This document shows positions 31,712-38,880 of a stretch of 64,000 nucleotides of DNA, in pieces; the first letter of the stretch is position 1; the number at the start of each line of letters is the position of its first letter. Location of the stretch: NCBI GenBank assembly GCA_963843835.1, contig CAWJMD010000008.1, forward strand, positions 1,275,118 through 1,339,117, read 5' to 3'. Source of the stretch: CAWJMD01 sp963843835 (GTDB lineage: Bacteria; Actinomycetota; Actinomycetes; Actinomycetales; CAWJMD01). The translations under genes and the position numbers were made by a program. Under the pieces are notes generated by a model, which saw only the letters and a program-made list of their open reading frames with translations, did not search any database and was not told the DNA's origin.

Positions 31712-32277
31712 GGGTGCTCCTCCAGGTGCGTGGTGTTCGAGGGTTCGTCGCGCCGCCGCGCCGTCCCGTTCTCGTCCGCACGACCGGACGCGAAGGACAG
31801 GAAGCGGTCCGCGAGCGCGGGGCCGCCGAGCGGTTCTCGGGAGATCACCAGGACGGTGTCGTCACCGGCGATGGTGCCCAGCACGGACGGCAGGACCGCC
31901 TGGTCGACGGCCGAGGCCAGGAACTGGGCGGCGCCGGGAGGCGTGCGCAGGACGACCAGGTTCGCGCTGGCGTCGGCGCTGACCAGCAGCTCCTCGCACA
32001 GCCTGGAGAGGCGCGCGTCGAGCTGCTCGGCCCCGATCGCCGGGTGTGGGGTGCGGTCACCACCGAAGGACGGCACCGCGTACACCAGCCCGTGGGCACC
32101 CGACCGGACCTTGCTCGCCCCCAGCTCGTCGAGGTCACGGGACAGCGTGGCCTGGGTGACCTCGACACCCTCGCGGGCCAGGAGGTTCGCCAGCTCGGGC
32201 TGGGAGCGCACCGGGTGGTGGCCGAGCAGCTCGACGATGCGCGCGTGCCGTGCCGTCTTGGTGGCGGGGGCTGTCAC
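31708..32277 (-). CDS. argR: Arginine repressor ArgR
   Basis: ArgR binds operator boxes as an arginine-bound hexamer. The 189-residue protein has an N-terminal winged helix (RIVELLGHHPVRSQPELAN, then VTQATLSRDLDELGASK) and a C-terminal arginine-binding domain with GTIAGDDTVLV, whose aspartates bind the amino acid. About 35 extra residues follow the normal end, of disordered charged composition. GTG 32277 overlaps the argF stop. Its likely target is the palindrome pair before argC. Confidence 0.95.
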   Translation of the reverse strand: MTAPATKTARHARIVELLGHHPVRSQPELANLLAREGVEVTQATLSRDLDELGASKVRSGAHGLVYAVPSFGGDRTPHPAIGAEQLDARLSRLCEELLVSADASANLVVLRTPPGAAQFLASAVDQAVLPSVLGTIAGDDTVLVISREPLGGPALADRFLSFASGRADENGTARRRDEPSNTTHLEEHP

Positions 32278-33233
32278 GACGACCCTCGCGACCTGGCGAG
32301 GAGCCACGTCAGCAGGGCCTTCTGGGCGTGCAGGCGGTTCTCGGCCTCGTCCCAGACGACGGACGACGGCCCGTCGATCACCTCGGCGGAGATCTCGAGA
32401 CCGCGGTAGGCAGGCAGGCAGTGCAGCACGATCGCGCCCGCCGCGGCCCTGCCCAGGGCCGCGGCGTCGATCGCGAAGGGCGCGAATGGGCTCTCTCCCC
32501 CTGCACGTGAGCCCTTCTCGCCCTCCTGACCCATCGAGACCCAGGTGTCGGTGGCCAGCACGTCAGCCCCTTCGGCCGCGGCCACGGGGTCGTGGGTGAC
32601 CGTGACCGACCCGCCCGTCAGGGCCGCGACGCGCTCGGCGTCGGCGATGACGGCCGGGTCGGGCAGGTGGTGCGAGGGAGTTCCGATCCGCACGTGCAGA
32701 CCGGCGGTGGCCCCGCCCAGCGCGTAGGAGTGGGCCATGTTGTTCGCCCCGTCACCCAGGTAGGCGAGCGTCAGGCCGGCCACCGAGCCGGTCTCGGGGT
32801 CGCCCTTGTGCTCGGCCACGGTCTGCAGGTCGGCGAGGATCTGGCAGGGGTGGAACAGGTCGGTGAGCGCGTTGATCACTGGAACCGTACTGACAGAAGC
32901 CATCTCGTCGATACGGTCCTGACCGAAGGTGCGCCACACGATCGCCTGCACCTGACGGTCGAGCACCCGCGCCGTGTCGGCCACCGGCTCGCCGCGCCCC
33001 AGCTGGCTGCTCTGCGCGTCGATCACCAGCGGGTAGCCGCCAAGCTCGGCGATGCCCACGCTGAACGAGACGCGCGTGCGCGTCGAGGGCTTGTCGAAGA
33101 TGACCGCCACGGCCTGGGGCCCCTCCAGGGGGCGCAGCGACAACCGGTCCGCCTTGGCCTTCGCGGCCAGGGCCAGCACCTCGGCCTGCTCGCTGGGGCT
33201 CAGGTCGTCGTCGCGCAGGAAGTGGCGGGTCAT
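32274..33233 (-). CDS. argF: Ornithine carbamoyltransferase
   Basis: ArgF makes citrulline from ornithine and carbamoyl phosphate. The 319-residue protein has the carbamoyl-phosphate-binding STRTR motif near residue 50, HPCQILAD near 130, the ornithine-binding DTWVSMG loop and HCLPAYRG near 270. ATG 33233 overlaps the argD stop as ATGA. Confidence 0.97.
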   Translation of the reverse strand: MTRHFLRDDDLSPSEQAEVLALAAKAKADRLSLRPLEGPQAVAVIFDKPSTRTRVSFSVGIAELGGYPLVIDAQSSQLGRGEPVADTARVLDRQVQAIVWRTFGQDRIDEMASVSTVPVINALTDLFHPCQILADLQTVAEHKGDPETGSVAGLTLAYLGDGANNMAHSYALGGATAGLHVRIGTPSHHLPDPAVIADAERVAALTGGSVTVTHDPVAAAEGADVLATDTWVSMGQEGEKGSRAGGESPFAPFAIDAAALGRAAAGAIVLHCLPAYRGLEISAEVIDGPSSVVWDEAENRLHAQKALLTWLLARSRGSS

Positions 33234-34489
33234 CGCGGGTCTCCTTCGGTCGCAGGGGGCTGCGCCGCGTCGGCGGCAGCGGTCGCGGCCCGGCACAGGT
33301 CAGGCAGGGCCGAGGTGAACTCTGCCGCCTGCGCAGCGGAAAGGACGAGAGGTGGCGCCAGGCGCACCGTGTCGGGTGCGACCGCGTTGACGATGAACCC
33401 GCCCTCGAGGGCGGCGGCCGCCAGCTCGGCCGCGACGGGACGGTGCAGGACGACCCCGATCAGCAGGCCCTCGCCGCGCACCTCACGCACGAGCGGGTCC
33501 GCGGCAGCCAGGTCGGCGCGCCACGAGGCGCCGAGGCGCCGTGCGTGCTCGACCAGGCCCTCGCTCTCGATCACGTCCAACGTGGCCAGGGCCGCGGCGC
33601 AGGCGACCGGGTTGCCACCGAAGGTCGTACCGTGCTGCCCCGGCCCGAGGAGGGACCCGGCCACGGGCCCGAAGCCCGCTACCGCACCGATCGGGAAGCC
33701 ACCGCCGAGTCCCTTCGCCATCGTGACGACGTCCGGCCGCAGGGCCTCTCCACCGATCTGCTGGAGCTGGTGCGCGAACCACGCCCCGGTGCGCCCGACA
33801 CCCGACTGCACCTCGTCGAGGACGAGCAGAGCGCCTGCCGCCGTGGTGATCTCACGGGCCGCCGCCAGGTACCCCTCCGGGGCGGGAAGGACTCCCGCCT
33901 CGCCCTGGACCGGCTCGAGGACCACGGCGGCGACGTTCTCGTCGACGGCCGCGCGCAACGCGTCGACGTCGCCGAACGGGACGTGCTCCACACCGCCGGG
34001 AAGCGGCTCGAACGGCTCCCGGTAGGCCGGCTTGTGGGTCAGAGCCAGGGCACCCATCGTGCGCCCGTGGAACGCACCCACGGCTGCGAGGATCCGGGGA
34101 CGTCCGGTGCGCCGAGCCATCTTCACCGCCGCCTCCACGGCCTCGGCACCCGAGTTGCACAGGTAGACGCGCGACCCCTCCGGTGCGTCGAGCAGGGCGA
34201 GCAGTCGCTCGGCCAGCGCGACCTGCGGCCCGGTGGCGAAGAAGTTGGAGACGTGGCCGAGCGTGGCCATCTGGCCGCTGACGGCCGCGACGAGGGCGGG
34301 GTGTGCGTGCCCCAGAGCGTTCACGGCGATGCCCGCCATCAGGTCGAGGTACCGCCTGCCCTGGGCGTCGTGGACCTCGCACCCGTCGCCCCGCACCAGG
34401 ACGCGAGACGGCGTCCCGAACGTGTTCATCACCGACCCCGCGTACCGGGCCAGGACGTCCGGGGCCTGCTCTCCGCCCGGGTGGCTCAC
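33230..34489 (-). CDS. argD: Acetylornithine aminotransferase
   Basis: ArgD is a class III PLP aminotransferase acting on N-acetylglutamate semialdehyde. The 419-residue protein has the cofactor-site segments NSGAEAVEAAVKMAR and FHGRTMGAL, the Asp in LVLDEVQSGVGRTG, and the PLP lysine in TMAKGLGGG. GTG 34489 overlaps the argB stop as GTGA. Longer in-frame starts run into argB and are not credible. Confidence 0.97.
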   Translation of the reverse strand: MSHPGGEQAPDVLARYAGSVMNTFGTPSRVLVRGDGCEVHDAQGRRYLDLMAGIAVNALGHAHPALVAAVSGQMATLGHVSNFFATGPQVALAERLLALLDAPEGSRVYLCNSGAEAVEAAVKMARRTGRPRILAAVGAFHGRTMGALALTHKPAYREPFEPLPGGVEHVPFGDVDALRAAVDENVAAVVLEPVQGEAGVLPAPEGYLAAAREITTAAGALLVLDEVQSGVGRTGAWFAHQLQQIGGEALRPDVVTMAKGLGGGFPIGAVAGFGPVAGSLLGPGQHGTTFGGNPVACAAALATLDVIESEGLVEHARRLGASWRADLAAADPLVREVRGEGLLIGVVLHRPVAAELAAAALEGGFIVNAVAPDTVRLAPPLVLSAAQAAEFTSALPDLCRAATAAADAAQPPATEGDPR

Positions 34490-35409
34490 GGGACCACCAT
34501 CGTCCCTGTGCCCTCGCTGGTGAGCATCTCGAGCAGCAGGGCGTGCGGCAGGCGACCGTCGACCACCGTCGCGCGACGTACCCCGCCGCGGACGGCACGA
34601 AGGCAGGCGTCCATCTTCGGCAGCATCCCCGAGTCGAGCTGTGGCAGGACCTGCTCCAGCTCGTCGGACCCGATCTTCTGCACCAGCGACGACCGGTCGG
34701 GCCACGCGCTGTACAGCCCCTCCACGTCCGTGAGGACGACGAGCTTGACCGCCCCGAGGGCGACGGCGAGCGCCGCGGCGGCCGTGTCCGCGTTGACGTT
34801 GAGCACCTGGCCGTCCGGGTCCGGGGCGACGGTGGAGACCACCGGGATGCGCCCGGCCGACACGAGGTCGAGCACGGCGGCTGGGTCCACCTGCACGACG
34901 TCCCCGACGAGGCCCACGTCCACCCGCCGGCCGTCCACGAGCGGGTAGGTCCGCTCGGCACGCAGCAGTCCGGCGTCCTCGCCGGAGAGCCCGACCGCGT
35001 GGGGACCGTGCTCGTTGATGAGGCCGACGAGCTCACGGCCGACCTGGCCGACCAGCACCATCCGGACGACGTCGATGGTCTCCGACGTGGTCACCCTCAG
35101 CCCTGCACGGAACTCGCTCTCGATGCCGAGCCGGCCCAGCATCGAGGTCACCTGCGGACCGCCGCCGTGGACGACGACCGGGCGGATGCCGACGTAGCGG
35201 AGCAGGACCATGTCCTCCGCGAACGCCCGCTTGAGACCCTCGTCGACCATGGCGTTGCCGCCGTACTTGATGACCACCGTCTGACCGTGGAACTCCTTGA
35301 GCCACGGGAGCGCGTCGGTGAGCACCGCCGCGCGCCGGGCGTCGCGGTCCGGGTCGTCGGGACGCATCGCGCGCGTCGTCCCCCACCGGGGGGTCTGCTG
35401 CTGGGTCAT
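34486..35409 (-). CDS. argB: Acetylglutamate kinase
   Basis: ArgB phosphorylates N-acetylglutamate, the step commonly inhibited by arginine. The 307-residue protein has the amino acid kinase motifs VVIKYGGNAM, VVHGGGPQV, the NVNADTAAAALA segment and LTDVEGLYS. The N-terminal extension of about 25 residues before the core may correspond to the helix that makes arginine-sensitive enzymes hexameric (inference). ATG 35409 overlaps the argJ stop as ATGA. Confidence 0.97.
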   Translation of the reverse strand: MTQQQTPRWGTTRAMRPDDPDRDARRAAVLTDALPWLKEFHGQTVVIKYGGNAMVDEGLKRAFAEDMVLLRYVGIRPVVVHGGGPQVTSMLGRLGIESEFRAGLRVTTSETIDVVRMVLVGQVGRELVGLINEHGPHAVGLSGEDAGLLRAERTYPLVDGRRVDVGLVGDVVQVDPAAVLDLVSAGRIPVVSTVAPDPDGQVLNVNADTAAAALAVALGAVKLVVLTDVEGLYSAWPDRSSLVQKIGSDELEQVLPQLDSGMLPKMDACLRAVRGGVRRATVVDGRLPHALLLEMLTSEGTGTMVVP

Positions 35410-36557
35410 GTCGAGTACGCGCTGTTCTCGTGCACGTAGGCGTGGGTCAGGTCGTTGGTCCAGATCGTGGCACTGCGGTCGCCCGCCTTGAGGTCCACGG
35501 TGACGGTCACCTCGCGGTCCGACAGGTCCACGGCTGCCGGGTCCTCGGCCGGCGCCGATCCCCGGCACACCCACACGTCGTTGACGGCCACGTCGAGGTC
35601 GAGCGGGTCGAAGGCCGCCGCCGTGGTCCCGACCGCCGCGAGGATGCGGCCCCAGTTCGGGTCCCGTCCGAACACCGCCGTCTTGAACAGGTTGCTGCGG
35701 GCGACGGACCGCCCCACCGAGAGGGCGTCGCCCTCCGAGGCCGCACCACGCACCTCCACGGCGATCACGTGCTCGGCTCCCTCGGCGTCGGCGATCAGCT
35801 GCTGCGCGAGGTCGTGGCACACGGCGGTGAGCGCCCGGGTGAACGCCGCCGTGTCCGGAGCGGTCCCTGACGCTCCGCCGGCCAGAAGCAGCACGGTGTC
35901 GTTGGTGGACTGGCAACCGTCCGAGTCGAGCCGGTCGAACGTGAGCGCGGTCGCGGTGCGCAGCGCCTCGTCGCACGTGGCGGCGTCGACGTCGGCGTCG
36001 GTCGTGATCACCACGAGCATCGTGGCCAGGGCCGGCGCCAGCATGCCCGCGCCCTTGGCCATCCCGCCGACGACGAAGCCGTCCCCGACGACCACCGCCT
36101 GCTTCGGGACGGTGTCGGTCGTCATGATGGCCTCCGCCGCCGCAGCGCCACCGTGGGGGGACAGGGCCGCGTGGGCACGCCCGACCCCGGCCAGCAGCAG
36201 GTCGCGGGCCAACGTCACCCCGATCAGCCCGGTGGAGCAGACCACCACGTCGCCGGCACCGACGCCGGCGAGGTCACCGACGAGCTCCGCCGTGGCGTGC
36301 GTGGTCGAGAACCCGTCCGGCCCGGTGTAGCAGTTGGCACCGCCCGAGTTGAGCACGACGGCACGCACCGCGCCGTCGGCGCTGGCGCGCTCGCTCCACA
36401 GCACGGGGTTCGCCTTGCACCGGTTGGAGGTGTAGACCGCCGCCGCGGAGGCCCGCGGGCCGATGCCGACCACCAGGGCCACGTCGGGCCGCCCACTGGG
36501 CTTCAGGCCGGCGGTCACCCCGGACGCCACGAAACCCTGGGCCGCGGTGACGCTCAC
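35406..36557 (-). CDS. argJ: Glutamate N-acetyltransferase / ornithine acetyltransferase
   Basis: ArgJ moves the acetyl group from acetylornithine to glutamate, so acetyl groups are recycled. The 383-residue proenzyme has the self-cleavage site in GMLAPALATML, where the Thr becomes the new N-terminal nucleophile. It also has the conserved DSDGCQSTNDT and RDPNWGRI segments. The start is GTG 36557 (VSVTAAQGFVASGV), overlapping the ACT-protein stop as GTGA. I cannot tell from sequence whether it is bifunctional. Confidence 0.96.
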   Translation of the reverse strand: MSVTAAQGFVASGVTAGLKPSGRPDVALVVGIGPRASAAAVYTSNRCKANPVLWSERASADGAVRAVVLNSGGANCYTGPDGFSTTHATAELVGDLAGVGAGDVVVCSTGLIGVTLARDLLLAGVGRAHAALSPHGGAAAAEAIMTTDTVPKQAVVVGDGFVVGGMAKGAGMLAPALATMLVVITTDADVDAATCDEALRTATALTFDRLDSDGCQSTNDTVLLLAGGASGTAPDTAAFTRALTAVCHDLAQQLIADAEGAEHVIAVEVRGAASEGDALSVGRSVARSNLFKTAVFGRDPNWGRILAAVGTTAAAFDPLDLDVAVNDVWVCRGSAPAEDPAAVDLSDREVTVTVDLKAGDRSATIWTNDLTHAYVHENSAYST

Positions 36558-36949
36558 GACGACACCACCTCGTGGCCTGCGGCGGTCCAGAGCGCCGTCG
36601 CCTCCGGCTGCGACTGCGCAGGGACCAGGATCCAGTCGGTGTCGTAGGTCGAGAGCGTCAGGGCGGAGACGCCACCGTCCGCGAGCGGAGCCAGCAGGCC
36701 CCAGAGCACGCCGGTCAGCGAGAAGTCGAGCGGTCCGGCGACCTCGAAGGCGGAGAAGGGGCCCGTCACCGGGCCGGGCAGCGAGTCGGGCACCTGGCTG
36801 GTGGGGCAGATCACGCTCGTCTCGTCCGGTGTCCACGTCACCGACGCCAGGGGCGCACCGGCCGCCCACTCGGGTGCGGCGCTCCCCGCCCCCAGTCGCA
36901 CGACGGACAGCGGCCCGGGGTGGGCGGTCAGGGTCCAGGTGTCGGTCAT
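36554..36949 (-). CDS. ACT-domain protein (COG3603, CASTOR-like) within the arginine operon
   Basis: This 131-residue protein starts at ATG 36949 and overlaps both neighbours by four bases. It has the layout of the COG3603 family. An N-terminal half contains VTWTPDETSVICP, and a C-terminal half contains the ACT-like VAGPLDFSLTGVLWGLLAPLADGGVSA with STYDTDWILV, each written here in parts: EVAGPLDFSLTGVLW and LSTYDTDWILV. ACT domains bind amino acids, and the eukaryotic relatives of this family, the CASTOR proteins, sense arginine. Its place between argC and argJ suggests arginine sensing or feedback, which is inference. Confidence 0.8.
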   Translation of the reverse strand: MTDTWTLTAHPGPLSVVRLGAGSAAPEWAAGAPLASVTWTPDETSVICPTSQVPDSLPGPVTGPFSAFEVAGPLDFSLTGVLWGLLAPLADGGVSALTLSTYDTDWILVPAQSQPEATALWTAAGHEVVSS

Positions 36950-38007
36950 GGCGCCATCCCCGACGTCGTGAGGCCGGTGGTCTCGGGCAGGCCGAGAGCC
37001 AGGTTCATGCACTGGACCGCGGCACCCGCCGTCCCCTTGGTGAGGTTGTCGACCGCCGCGACGACGACCACGCGACGGCTGCGGGGGTCGAGTGCGACCT
37101 GGACGAGGACGGTGTTCGCCCCGAGGGTGTCGGCCGTGCGCGGCCACCGTCCCTCGGGGAGCAGGTGCACGAAGGGCTCGTCGGCGTAGGCGGTGGACCA
37201 GGCCTGCCTCACGGACGTCCCGGCTGCCGGGTCCGCGGGGTCCAGTCCGGGCGCGAGACGGGCGGTGCAGGTCGCGAGGATGCCCCGCGGCATCGGGGCG
37301 AGGGTCGGCGTGAAGGACACCGTGACGCGCGAGCCCGCGGCGGCGGAGAGGTTCTGCTCGATCTCGGGCGTGTGCCGGTGCACGCCGCCGACCCCGTAGG
37401 GCGACATCGAGCCCATCACCTCGGAGCCGGTGAGATGGGTCGCACCCGACCGGCCGGCCCCCGAGGTGCCGGAGGCCGCCACCACCACGACGTCGTCGGC
37501 CGACACGACCCCCGCGGCCAGGCCCGGAGCCAGCGCGAGGCTGACTGCAGTGGGGTAGCAGCCAGGCACCGCCACGCGCCGTGCACCGGTCAGCGCGTCG
37601 CGCTGCCGGCTGCCGTCGGCGTGGACCAGCTCGGGCAGTCCGTACGGCCAGCTGCCGAGGTGCTCACCGTCGTAGAACGTCGTCCAGGCACCTGGGTCGA
37701 CCAGGCGGTGGTCGGCGGACGCGTCGATCACCAGCGTCTGCGGAGGCAGTGCGTCCGAGACGGCACCTCCGGTCGCGTGCGGCAGGGCCATCACCACGAC
37801 GTCGTGCCCGGCGAGCCGGTCCACGTCCGTGGGCTCCAGCACCCGGTCCGACAGCTGCAGGATGTGGGGGTGGTGGTCGCCCAGGACGGACCCGGCCGAC
37901 GAGCCGGCGGTCAGCGTGCCGACGTCGACGTGCTCGTGCGCCAGCAGCAGGCGGAGGATCTCGCCCCCCGCGTAGCCGCTCGCACCTGCGACCGCCACCG
38001 AAACCAT
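36946..38007 (-). CDS. argC: N-acetyl-gamma-glutamyl-phosphate reductase
   Basis: ArgC reduces acetylglutamyl phosphate to the semialdehyde with NADPH. The protein has the dinucleotide-binding VAGASGYAGGE at its N-terminus, the catalytic Cys in VAVPGCYPTA near residue 145, and HRHTPEIEQ near 210. I chose ATG 38007 (MVSVAVAGASG, 353 residues). Two earlier ATGs at 38019 and 38013 fall inside the -10 box and operator, while 38007 lies seven bases after the -10, as expected for a leaderless mRNA. It heads the arginine operon. Confidence 0.95.
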   Translation of the reverse strand: MVSVAVAGASGYAGGEILRLLLAHEHVDVGTLTAGSSAGSVLGDHHPHILQLSDRVLEPTDVDRLAGHDVVVMALPHATGGAVSDALPPQTLVIDASADHRLVDPGAWTTFYDGEHLGSWPYGLPELVHADGSRQRDALTGARRVAVPGCYPTAVSLALAPGLAAGVVSADDVVVVAASGTSGAGRSGATHLTGSEVMGSMSPYGVGGVHRHTPEIEQNLSAAAGSRVTVSFTPTLAPMPRGILATCTARLAPGLDPADPAAGTSVRQAWSTAYADEPFVHLLPEGRWPRTADTLGANTVLVQVALDPRSRRVVVVAAVDNLTKGTAGAAVQCMNLALGLPETTGLTTSGMAP

Positions 38008-38008
38008 G

Positions 38009-38038
38009 TGCATGATCATACACCTGACTGGATAGTCA
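38009..38038 (-). promoter_or_regulatory. argC promoter -10 and twin palindromic ARG-box candidates
   Basis: A -10 box TATGAT lies at 38015-38020 on the minus strand. It is embedded in a near-perfect 14-bp palindrome, TGCATGATCATACA (38009-38022). A second 14-bp palindrome, TGACTGGATAGTCA (38025-38038), lies two bases further upstream, with centres 16 bp apart. Paired palindromes over the promoter fit binding of an ArgR hexamer, which would block RNA polymerase. No good -35 is visible. The boxes are not identical to the E. coli consensus, so the assignment rests on position and symmetry. Confidence 0.6.
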
Positions 38039-38052
38039 TGCGTCTGGGTCGT

Positions 38053-38880
38053 TCAGCCCAGGGGGTCGTCCGGACCGTACCCCACGAGCGAGAGCGTCCG
38101 CGCCTGCTCGGACAGCCCACGTTCTGCGACCGAGACGAGGGAGTCGACCGTGTCGACACCCGCTCTCACGAAGCGCCCCGACCACGCGTCCAGCCTGCCC
38201 TCCGCCGCCGCGACGACGAGCTCGACGACCGCCTCGACGGGCGTCCACTCGGTGCGGTCGGCGTGCGTGGCCATCGTGGCCGTCATCTCGGTGGCGACCA
38301 CGCCGGGCGAGATCTCGAAGGCGCGCAGGCCGTGGTCGTACCCCGCGAGGTGGAGGTGGCCGCTGAGCCGGAAGAGGCCCGTCTTGGCCGCGCTGTAGGC
38401 GGTGTACTCGGGACGGGGTGCCAGCGCGGCGCCCGAGCTGATGTCGACCACCCGCCCGCGGCCGCGGGTCACCATGCCCGGGACGACCGCCCGGACGGCG
38501 AGCATCGGACCAAGGAGGTCGGCCCCGAGGACCGCCCGCCAGACGGAGGGGTCCTCCTCCCAGACGGGCTGCTCGGTCGGCTCGATCACCCCTGCGCAGT
38601 TCACCAGCAGGTCGATCGGTCCGAGCTCACGCTCCGCCGCCCGCGCCGCCTCCTGCACCTCGTCGGGCTCGGTGACGTCCGCCGTGACGGCGACGGCCCG
38701 GACCCCCGTGCCACGGAGCCTCCCGGCCACCTCCTCGAGGCGGGCGCCGGACCGACCGAGCACCGCGACGTCGAGCCCCGCGACGGCGAGACCGCTGGCG
38801 ACGGCCTCGCCGATCCCCCGCGACCCGCCCGTGACGAGCGCGGTCCGTGCCGCGGCGACGGCGTGCACCTCGTCAGCCAC
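38053..38880 (-). CDS. SDR family NAD(P)-dependent oxidoreductase
   Basis: This 275-residue short-chain dehydrogenase has the cofactor motif TGGSRGIG near residue 18, NCAG near 95, the catalytic Ser in DISSGAAL, and the YxxxK pair in YTAYSAAK. The substrate cannot be inferred. GTG 38880 overlaps the pheT stop by eight bases, so it is probably expressed with pheST. It ends 46 bases before the argC start. Confidence 0.88.
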   Translation of the reverse strand: MADEVHAVAAARTALVTGGSRGIGEAVASGLAVAGLDVAVLGRSGARLEEVAGRLRGTGVRAVAVTADVTEPDEVQEAARAAERELGPIDLLVNCAGVIEPTEQPVWEEDPSVWRAVLGADLLGPMLAVRAVVPGMVTRGRGRVVDISSGAALAPRPEYTAYSAAKTGLFRLSGHLHLAGYDHGLRAFEISPGVVATEMTATMATHADRTEWTPVEAVVELVVAAAEGRLDAWSGRFVRAGVDTVDSLVSVAERGLSEQARTLSLVGYGPDDPLG

